Part shown: piece by piece, positions 1 through 5,518 of the stretch | Numbering within the stretch: position 1 is the stretch's first letter | How the letters are laid out: every line of letters begins with the position of its first letter | Source: Pseudomonadota bacterium | GTDB lineage: Bacteria > Pseudomonadota > Gammaproteobacteria > Pseudomonadales > Halieaceae | DNA length: 8,524 nt | Direction of reading: 5' to 3' | Assembly (NCBI GenBank): GCA_030591305.1 | Contig: JAUVBI010000129.1 | Location: 1 to 8,524, forward strand | Notes under the pieces: generated by a model | Database searches by the model: none | Told to the model about the DNA's origin: nothing | What the model saw: only the letters and a program-made list of their open reading frames with translations | Made by a program: the position numbers and the translations under genes

Positions 1-1029
1 GCCGCCGAAATCAGGGCACAGGCCGCTGCCGGCGAGACATCGGGCTGCACTCCTATCGACTTTTACCACAAAACCCTGGACCTGGGCCTGACCCTGATGC
101 CTATTCCCGAGGCGCTGGGCGGTGCAGGCGTACCTCGGTCACCCATTTCCAACGCCCTCAATGCGGAAGATCTGGCCTACGGCGACCTGGCCATGGCCCT
201 GGGGGCCATCAGCCCCCTGGCCTTCGTCAATACGCTGCTGGACCAGGGCAGCGAGGCCCAGCAGGAAAAGTACCTTCCCCGCTTCTGTACCGAAGAGTTT
301 ACTGCCGCCGCCACCGCCCTGATGGAACCGCGGGCCACGTTCGAGCCCACAGAGCTTTCCACCAGGGCCACACGCAATGACAACGGCTTCCTGGTCAACG
401 GCTTGAAAACCATGGTGCCCCTGGGCCTGGACGCAGAGCTGGTATTGCTCATCACCGAACTCGATGACGAGGGGCCCGCCGCCTTTCTTGTTGAAGGCAC
501 ACCCAGCGGCATGACGCGCACCCAGGAGTCACACATGGGCCTGCGTACCCTGCAACTGGCCACCCTCACCTTTGACGATGTGCAACTAAATACAGACGCT
601 TTACTGGGGGGTAAAACCTTCGACCTGCAGCGATTTATCGATTTATCCCGTATCGGTACCTGTGCCCTGGCGGTGGGCACCTGTCAAGCCGTGCTCGATT
701 ACGTCAAAGAGTATTGCAACGAGCGGATAGCCTTTGGTGAACCCATTACCAACCGCCAATCGGTGGCCTTTATGATCGCCGATATTGCCATAGAGCTAGA
801 GGCCATGCGCCTGATGACCTGGCGCGCCGCCTCACGGGCCGAGCAGGGTCTGGATTTCCACCAGCAGGCCTATCTGGCCAAAGTATTTTGCGCCGAGCAC
901 GCGATGAAAATTGGCACCGACGGCGTGCAGTTGTTGGGTGGCCATGGATTCTGCTGCGAGCACCCGGTGGAATTGTGGTATCGCAACCTCAGGGCCATTG
1001 CTCTGCTGGAGGGTACGGCCAGCGTGTAA
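1..1029 (+). CDS. Acyl-CoA dehydrogenase subunit, 5' end cut by window (putative FAD-site half-subunit)
   Basis: The frame is open from the first base, so the first internal Met (base 97) is not the true start; 342 codons are visible. The family is clear from the middle beta domain, the C-terminal helices and the C-terminal E-G-T. In window numbering, R242-x-x-F-G and Q310-x-x-G-G-H-G-F317, which in ACADs hold the ADP part of the neighbouring subunit's FAD, are intact, and the canonical catalytic-base Glu is E337. The isoalloxazine side is eroded: the usual T-E-P-G-A-G-S-D loop reads M108-E-P-R-A-T-F-E-P116, and the W/F-x-T-N-G strand reads T-M-V-P-L-G. The protein ends five residues after E337, so the usual last helix is missing. 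It is followed 51 nt later by a second ACAD. I infer a subunit of a heteromeric ACAD that oxidises an acyl-CoA to the 2-enoyl-CoA. A diverged homomeric enzyme is possible. The family call is firm; the substrate is unknown. Confidence 0.9.
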   Translation, partial: AAEIRAQAAAGETSGCTPIDFYHKTLDLGLTLMPIPEALGGAGVPRSPISNALNAEDLAYGDLAMALGAISPLAFVNTLLDQGSEAQQEKYLPRFCTEEFTAAATALMEPRATFEPTELSTRATRNDNGFLVNGLKTMVPLGLDAELVLLITELDDEGPAAFLVEGTPSGMTRTQESHMGLRTLQLATLTFDDVQLNTDALLGGKTFDLQRFIDLSRIGTCALAVGTCQAVLDYVKEYCNERIAFGEPITNRQSVAFMIADIAIELEAMRLMTWRAASRAEQGLDFHQQAYLAKVFCAEHAMKIGTDGVQLLGGHGFCCEHPVELWYRNLRAIALLEGTASV

Positions 1030-1069
1030 ACGGGGCATTCCATACGCCCAGAAGAAATAAAAGGAATGA

Positions 1070-1074
1070 GAGGA
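1070..1074 (+). promoter_or_regulatory. Shine-Dalgarno deciding the second ACAD start
   Basis: GAGGA lies 6 nt before the ATG at 1081. The in-frame ATG at 1066 has its only purine run (AAAAGGA) directly abutting it with no spacer, so 1081 is the better start and the protein is 399 residues long. Confidence 0.7.
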
Positions 1075-1080
1075 AGTACC

Positions 1081-2280
1081 ATGATAAATCTCGAACTGAA
1101 TGCCAAGCATCGCAAAACCTACGATAATCTGATGCAGGTAGCCCAACACATGATGCGGCCCTACTCCCGCAAATACGACAAGGAAGAACACAGCTACCCA
1201 AAAGAGATGGAAGAGGTTGCCAAGCTTATTGCTGGCAACCGTTCCGCGCAGAGTGCAAAAAAAGCGTCACCAGACAGCAGTGACATTAAGAATGGCTCCA
1301 ACTTGATGACGGTTGCCGCCTACGAAGCCATGTCCTGGGGCGATGTGGGCCTGATGCTGGCTATGCCGGGTAGCGGCCTGGGCAACGCTGCCATCAACGC
1401 CGTGGGCACACCCGGGCAAATTGAAAAGTACGGCAAATCCTATGCGGCCATGTGCATCACGGAACCGGGCACCGGCTCGGATTCTGCCAATGTCAGCACC
1501 ACCGCCGTTGCCGATGGCGACGAATGGGTACTCAATGGTGAAAAAATATTTGTCACCGACGGCCAGCGCTGCGATACGCTGGTGGTGTGGGCCACCCTGG
1601 ACAAATCCCTGGGCAAAGCGGCGATCAAATCCTTTATTGTAGAAAAAGGTACGCCGGGCTGTGAAGTAACCCGCCTGGAACACAAAATGGGCATTCGCGC
1701 CTCCGACACCGCCGCCATCACTTTTGCCGACTGCCGCATTCCCAGAGAAAATATCCTGGGTACCGCAGCCGTTGCCACCAACGCAGAGGAGCGCAAAAAG
1801 GCGTTCGGTGGCGTCATGCAAACCTTTGACAACACCCGTCCGCCGGTTGCCTCCATGGCTATTGGTGTTGCTAGAGCGGCACTGGACCTGACCCGGGAAA
1901 TACTGGCGAAGGAAGGTGTGGAGCTGGGTTTTGACAAAAAGCCCGGCAGCGTCTCAGCCCTGCAAGCTGAGCTGTACAAAATGGAAGCCGAGTGGAACGC
2001 CGCCAGGTTGTTGGTGCAAAAGGCCGCCTGGATGGCGGACAACAAGCAGCCCAACTCCATGGAGGCCTCCATGTGCAAGGCCAAGGCGGGACGCATGGGA
2101 AATTACGTCACCCTGCGCTGCGTAGAGCTGTGCCAGAGCCTGGGTTACAGCGAAAACGAGCTGCTGGAAAAATTTGCCCGGGACTCAAAAATTCTCGATA
2201 TTTTTGAGGGTACCCAGCAGATACAGCAATTAATCGTAGCCCGGCGTGTACTGGAGAAATCCTCCAGCGAACTTAAATAG
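1081..2280 (+). CDS. Acyl-CoA dehydrogenase, probable catalytic partner of the upstream ACAD
   Basis: This 399-residue protein has the usual ACAD length and order: N-terminal helices, middle beta domain, C-terminal helical domain. The FAD/substrate signature C125-I-T-E-P-G-T-G-S-D134 is intact, as is the F157-V-T159-D-G strand. The canonical base is E376 in I-F-E-G-T-Q-Q-I-Q, and T252 in N-T-R-P shows that the alternative base position is not used. The residues that hold the ADP part of FAD in the neighbouring subunit are missing: R-x-x-F-G is replaced around K277-E-G-V-E-L-G283, and Q-x-x-G-G-x-G-Y by C351-Q-S-L-G-Y356. The upstream ACAD keeps exactly these elements. Residues 52-72 form a polar stretch before the substrate-pocket helices. 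The likely reaction is alpha,beta-dehydrogenation of an acyl-CoA in the cytosol, with electrons passed to an electron-transfer flavoprotein. It sits in one operon with its neighbours. Family certain; heteromer inferred; substrate unknown. Confidence 0.93.
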   Translation: MINLELNAKHRKTYDNLMQVAQHMMRPYSRKYDKEEHSYPKEMEEVAKLIAGNRSAQSAKKASPDSSDIKNGSNLMTVAAYEAMSWGDVGLMLAMPGSGLGNAAINAVGTPGQIEKYGKSYAAMCITEPGTGSDSANVSTTAVADGDEWVLNGEKIFVTDGQRCDTLVVWATLDKSLGKAAIKSFIVEKGTPGCEVTRLEHKMGIRASDTAAITFADCRIPRENILGTAAVATNAEERKKAFGGVMQTFDNTRPPVASMAIGVARAALDLTREILAKEGVELGFDKKPGSVSALQAELYKMEAEWNAARLLVQKAAWMADNKQPNSMEASMCKAKAGRMGNYVTLRCVELCQSLGYSENELLEKFARDSKILDIFEGTQQIQQLIVARRVLEKSSSELK

Positions 2281-2307
2281 CTTTTTAGCAGGCGCTCAGG
2301 CGTCACC

Positions 2308-2311
2308 GAGG
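2308..2311 (+). promoter_or_regulatory. Shine-Dalgarno for the TTG start of the MFS gene
   Basis: GAGG lies 7 nt before TTG at 2319. An in-frame stop at 2286-2288 and the absence of ATG, GTG or another TTG between them leave 2319 as the only start that keeps the whole first membrane helix. Confidence 0.5.
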
Positions 2312-2318
2312 CCTCTTT

Positions 2319-3524
2319 TTGTCCAGGCAACTCACGCGACAGCAACTGACCATCCTGATACTGAGCCTGATGGCTACCAGTATCGGGCAGTCGCTTGTGT
2401 TCGCCATTCTGCCGCCACTGGGCCGCGAGGCGAACCTGGGGGAGCTGCAAATCACCTCCATCATCGCGCTTTCTGCGCTGGTACTCAGTATCGCCGCCCC
2501 GCGCTGGGGCCGACTCAGCGACCGGGTGGGACGCAAGCCTATTATCATCACCGGACTGGTGGGCTACACCATCGGTTCAGTGATATTCACAACAGTCTGG
2601 TACGCGGCACTCACCGGTGCGCTCAGTGGCCTTACCCTGTATGGCGTACTCCTTGTCGCCCGCTGCAGCCAGGCGGTTATCATGGCGGCAACCGCTCCCT
2701 CCGCCGCCGCCTATACCGCAGACCACACCTCCCGGGAGCAGCGCACCGGGGAAATGGCCAAACTGGGCACCGCCAACAGCATGGGAACAATTCTCGGCCC
2801 TGCCGTGAGTGGCCTTTTAGCCACCCTGGGCCTGCTGGCACCACTTTATTTCGCCGGCCTGTTAACGGCCATCGCGGCACTGTTGACCTGGCGCCTGTTG
2901 CCGCGTACACCGCCGCCTCAAATAACCGTCAGGGCGACCAAAACCCGGCTGCGATATAAAGATCCGAGGATAGTCCGTTACCTGGCCTCGGCCATAGGCC
3001 TGTTTGTCGGCTTCTCAGGCATACAGCAAACCCTGGGCTTTCAGTTGCAGGATAAACTTTCACTCAGCGGTATTGAGACGGCCCAGATGACCGGGGCGGC
3101 ACTGATGGTATCGGCAAGTTTTACTTTTTTTATTCAACTGACGGTCATGCAGCGACTGAAGCTCGAGTCGGGGCAATTTATTCGGCTGGGCTTACTGTCA
3201 GCCCTGTTCGGCGCCGGGTTTATTGCAAGCTTCGAGACCTTTGCTGTCCTAGCGGTGGGCATGGCATTTCTGGGAACGGCGCTGGGCCTGTGTATGCCGG
3301 CAATCTCTGCAGGCGCCTCTCTGGCGGTGAGTGCAGAGGAACAGGGCGCCGTTGCCGGAATGGTGAGTTCCTGCCCGGCGATCGGGTTTATTGTCGGACC
3401 CATTGCCGCTGGCTTTTTATACCAGATTCACGGGCCATTGGCTGCGGTGTTCAGTGGTAGCGTTTTCTTTATTGTCCTGCTATCACTGGTGCTCAGTGAA
3501 CGCAAAAGCAGGCCGGGCCATTAG
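2319..3524 (+). CDS. MFS transporter, DHA1-like drug/proton antiporter type
   Basis: This 401-residue, strongly hydrophobic protein has about 12 predicted membrane helices, a normal size for a 12-TM major facilitator. Motif A lies between helices 2 and 3: G64-R-L-S-D68-R-V-G71-R-K73. A motif-C-like G156-x-x-x-G160-P161-x-x-x-G165 sits in helix 5, as is typical of proton-coupled exporters. A charged cytoplasmic loop (about 195-220, rich in R and K) separates the two six-helix halves. The start is TTG at 2319; the next Met (residue 18) falls inside helix 1 and would truncate it. The gene starts 38 nt after the second ACAD and is probably cotranscribed with it, suggesting export of a toxic substrate, intermediate or by-product. 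Uptake cannot be excluded. Its stop overlaps the stop of the opposing TetR gene. The family is certain; the cargo is unknown. Confidence 0.9.
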   Translation: MSRQLTRQQLTILILSLMATSIGQSLVFAILPPLGREANLGELQITSIIALSALVLSIAAPRWGRLSDRVGRKPIIITGLVGYTIGSVIFTTVWYAALTGALSGLTLYGVLLVARCSQAVIMAATAPSAAAYTADHTSREQRTGEMAKLGTANSMGTILGPAVSGLLATLGLLAPLYFAGLLTAIAALLTWRLLPRTPPPQITVRATKTRLRYKDPRIVRYLASAIGLFVGFSGIQQTLGFQLQDKLSLSGIETAQMTGAALMVSASFTFFIQLTVMQRLKLESGQFIRLGLLSALFGAGFIASFETFAVLAVGMAFLGTALGLCMPAISAGASLAVSAEEQGAVAGMVSSCPAIGFIVGPIAAGFLYQIHGPLAAVFSGSVFFIVLLSLVLSERKSRPGH

Positions 3525-4207
3525 CTCGGCTCCGCCGCTGCAAAAACAGAGCGGTAAAACACCCTTGCCATGGTGTCTATGGCGACATCGTCACTCAACA
3601 TGGGGCAATCCGGTTCGCCGCCGTCAATTAGCCAGATGTAACAAAAGTAGTTCATCATCGAACCAATGGCAGAGGCCATGGCCTCGGGGTTTGGGTTTGG
3701 TGCCGCCGAAAGGCCAGCTTTTTCTGCATTGACAATTGCACCGGAAATTTTCTTACGGGTATCAGAGCGAATCTCCTGCCAGCGCCGTCTAAAATTCTGA
3801 TCCTGCATGGCTGCCTGAAACATAGCGGCAAGTTCCGCAGAGTGATCGCGACAGCCCCGCCAATACACTGCACACAACTCTCGAATAAGGTCGTAGGGCT
3901 CAGTACTTGCCATATTAATAGTGGCCATGTGCGTGAGAATTTCATTCTTGAAATCTTCCGCCAGTTGCTCAAGCAGTTGTTCCTTGTTTTCGAAATAAGT
4001 ATAGAAGGAGCCCGCCGCCCGGCCAGCCTCACCGGTGATGTCGACAATAGTAGTATTGGCATAGCCCTTGGTTTTAAACATGGTTCTGGCGGCATTGAGC
4101 AAAGCCTCTCGGCTTCGAACCCCCCTGGCAGTCAATAATGTTCCATCTGCGGGAAGGACATTTGCAGCTGCCGCTTTGGGGGACGTCGGCTCTTTGACAT
4201 CGGACAT
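3521..4207 (-). CDS. TetR/AcrR-family transcriptional regulator
   Basis: This 228-residue protein has a low-complexity N-terminal tail of about 25 residues, then a TetR DNA-binding domain. The domain runs from R31-S-R-E-A-L-L-N-A-A through a helix-turn-helix at about 52-72 (T-I-V-D-I-T-G-E-A-G-R-A-A-G-S-F-Y-T-Y-F) into E73-N-K-E-Q-L-L. The C-terminal helical ligand/dimer domain is divergent, as expected. A purine-rich site (GAGAGAG, 4215-4221 read on the minus strand) lies 7 nt before the ATG. The gene is divergent from the ACAD-thiolase-NMO operon and shares with it a 117-nt intergenic region containing a long inverted repeat. I infer autoregulation and repression of the divergent operon, relieved by a CoA ester or related ligand, as for PsrA-, FadR- and KstR-type TetR proteins of fatty acid and steroid degradation. 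The ligand is unknown. Confidence 0.93.
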   Translation of the reverse strand: MSDVKEPTSPKAAAANVLPADGTLLTARGVRSREALLNAARTMFKTKGYANTTIVDITGEAGRAAGSFYTYFENKEQLLEQLAEDFKNEILTHMATINMASTEPYDLIRELCAVYWRGCRDHSAELAAMFQAAMQDQNFRRRWQEIRSDTRKKISGAIVNAEKAGLSAAPNPNPEAMASAIGSMMNYFCYIWLIDGGEPDCPMLSDDVAIDTMARVFYRSVFAAAEPS

Positions 4208-4324
4208 AGCGTTGCTCTCTCGGAAGCTTGCAAAAAGTAAGATGAAATATTAACATGAATGCTTATTCAAGTTAATATAAATACTAATTCATTTGATTCG
4301 CCCGGATAACCCACGGAGTCATTC
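4208..4324. promoter_or_regulatory. Divergent intergenic promoter region between tetR and the ACAD operon
   Basis: These 117 nt separate the two start codons and are much richer in A/T (core about 4240-4298) than the flanking genes, as expected for a promoter region. A TATAAA -10-like hexamer occurs at 4276-4281 on the plus strand, but no good -35 sits at normal spacing. A second possible pair is TTGCAA (4228-4233) with TAACAT (4251-4256), 17 nt apart, with four of six consensus matches each. Exact promoters cannot be fixed by eye. Either would overlap the inverted repeat. Confidence 0.65.
4247..4278. promoter_or_regulatory. 32-bp inverted repeat, probable TetR operator
   Basis: The left arm ATATTAACATGAAT (4247-4260) and right arm ATTCAAGTTAATAT (4265-4278) are reverse complements at 13 of 14 positions around a GCTT spacer; the one mismatch is 4255/4270. 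Symmetry ends at both outer edges. Size and position between the divergent starts fit a TetR dimer, or two dimers. A weaker half-site-like ATTCATTTGATT follows at 4287-4298 (8 of 12 matches to the right arm). Binding by the adjacent TetR protein is inferred. Confidence 0.75.
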
Positions 4325-5506
4325 ATGCAGCTAACAGAAACCCAGAATGCAATACGCGACATGTACCGCAGTTACATGACCAATGAACTCGAGCCCCGCA
4401 CAGAAGCTTTTGAGTCCGGTGAAGAGTCCGTTTTTCCATTTATGAAAAAAATGATCAAGGATCTGGGCCTCGACGTCGCCGTGGATCAAATGTTTAACTC
4501 CGATGATTCTTCCGGTAAAAAAGACGAGAACGGGAAACCCGCAGGTGGCGAGGACATGAAGGCATTGGCCGACTTTGCCCAGGCCCAGCTCATCATCGAA
4601 ATTTCAAGGATCAACCCGGGTTTCCAGCAGAGCTTTGGCGTGAGTGTTGGCTTATGTGGCGGCAACATAGCCATGCGCGGAACAGCTTTCCAAAAAGAAA
4701 AATACGCTCGTCCGCTTATGAAAGGTGAAAAAGTAGGTTGCTGGTGTCTCACTGAGCCCGGCGCTGGCTCGGATGCTTTTGGTTCCATGAAAAGCAAAGT
4801 CAGGCGCGAGGGTGACCACTACGTAATGAATGGCTCCAAGACCTTTATCACCAACGGCCCGGACGGCGACATATTCCTGGTATACGCCCGCAATGAAGAA
4901 GACAACAGCATTCAGGCATTTATACTGGAACGGGAATTTGAAGGCCTGAGCACAGGAAAACCCTTCAAAAAAATGGGTATGCGCTGCTCCCCTACCAGTG
5001 AAGTATTTTTTGATAACGTGCGCATTCCACTTGAAAATATCCTGGGCGGTGGCAATAGCGACCGGGATCACGTACGCAAGTCTCTGTCCCGCGAGCGCAT
5101 GGGTATTTCGATTATGGGCTACGCCATTGCCGAACGCTGCTTTGAAATTGCCCGGGACTATGCCAAGGAACGGGAACAGGGCGGACAGCCTATCGCCAAT
5201 TACCAGTTAATACAAAATAGACTGGCTCGCATGTATATCGACGTTGCCAACGCACGCCGCATTGTCTACGGCACAGTCGATAGTTCTCAGGAGCTTTCTG
5301 CGCTCGATGCCAGTGCCGCCAAACTTTATCTAGCGGAAGTGGGTACTCGTGTCGCCACGGAGGCCATTCATATTCTCGCCGGTTATGGCTATATGGAAGA
5401 GTACAAGGTAGAGCGCCTGATGCGCGACGCCATGTTACTGGAGCTGGGCGGCGGCACCACCGAAATCCAGATTCTGACCATTGCACGTCATATTCTTGCC
5501 ACCTAG
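4325..5506 (+). CDS. Acyl-CoA dehydrogenase, isovaleryl/long-chain type catalytic base
   Basis: This 393-residue protein is a full-length ACAD. GGAG (4315-4318) lies 6 nt before the ATG. The signature W140-C-L-T-E-P-G-A-G-S-D150 and the strand T173-F-I-T-N-G are intact. The canonical base position in the C-terminal E-G-T motif is Gly (G375-G376-G377-T-T-E-I-Q382). A Glu, E257 in S-R-E-R-M-G, aligns with the relocated base of isovaleryl-CoA and long-chain ACADs (E254 and E261 in the mammalian enzymes), so I expect activity with the base on helix G. The R-x-x-F-G motif is R283-E-Q-G-G, and the Q-x-x-G-G motif is H-I-L-A-G-Y-G-Y, both mildly altered. A polar insertion at about 58-80 (D, S, K and G rich) is unusual. 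It is the first gene of the divergent operon, 12 nt before the thiolase-like gene. The base geometry is compatible with branched or bulky acyl-CoA substrates, but the substrate is unknown. Confidence 0.93.
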   Translation: MQLTETQNAIRDMYRSYMTNELEPRTEAFESGEESVFPFMKKMIKDLGLDVAVDQMFNSDDSSGKKDENGKPAGGEDMKALADFAQAQLIIEISRINPGFQQSFGVSVGLCGGNIAMRGTAFQKEKYARPLMKGEKVGCWCLTEPGAGSDAFGSMKSKVRREGDHYVMNGSKTFITNGPDGDIFLVYARNEEDNSIQAFILEREFEGLSTGKPFKKMGMRCSPTSEVFFDNVRIPLENILGGGNSDRDHVRKSLSRERMGISIMGYAIAERCFEIARDYAKEREQGGQPIANYQLIQNRLARMYIDVANARRIVYGTVDSSQELSALDASAAKLYLAEVGTRVATEAIHILAGYGYMEEYKVERLMRDAMLLELGGGTTEIQILTIARHILAT

Positions 5507-5518
5507 GAAGTAAGCATC

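Noticed and set aside
177..680. Long minus-strand open frame opposite the first ACAD
   Set aside because: It has no recognisable domain and a low-complexity S/R/V composition, and it is fully antisense to a clear ACAD; a shadow of coding bias.
1033..1049. GGGC/GCCC hairpin after the first ACAD
   Set aside because: The stem is only 4 bp with a 9-nt loop and no T-run; too weak for a terminator, and the genes appear cotranscribed.
1440..2096. 218-codon minus-strand open frame opposite the second ACAD
   Set aside because: Antisense to intact ACAD signature motifs, no family resemblance and no upstream Shine-Dalgarno site in a suitable gap.
2290..2320. AGGC...GCCT stem with TTTTT as a terminator between the second ACAD and the MFS gene
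   Set aside because: The stem is only 4 bp or a loopless palindrome, and the T-run abuts the MFS start; not convincing.
2246..2959. 237-codon plus-strand frame overlapping the MFS gene
   Set aside because: It is rich in R, H, P and G without membrane segments; the overlapping frame has MFS motifs A and C and a regular helix pattern.
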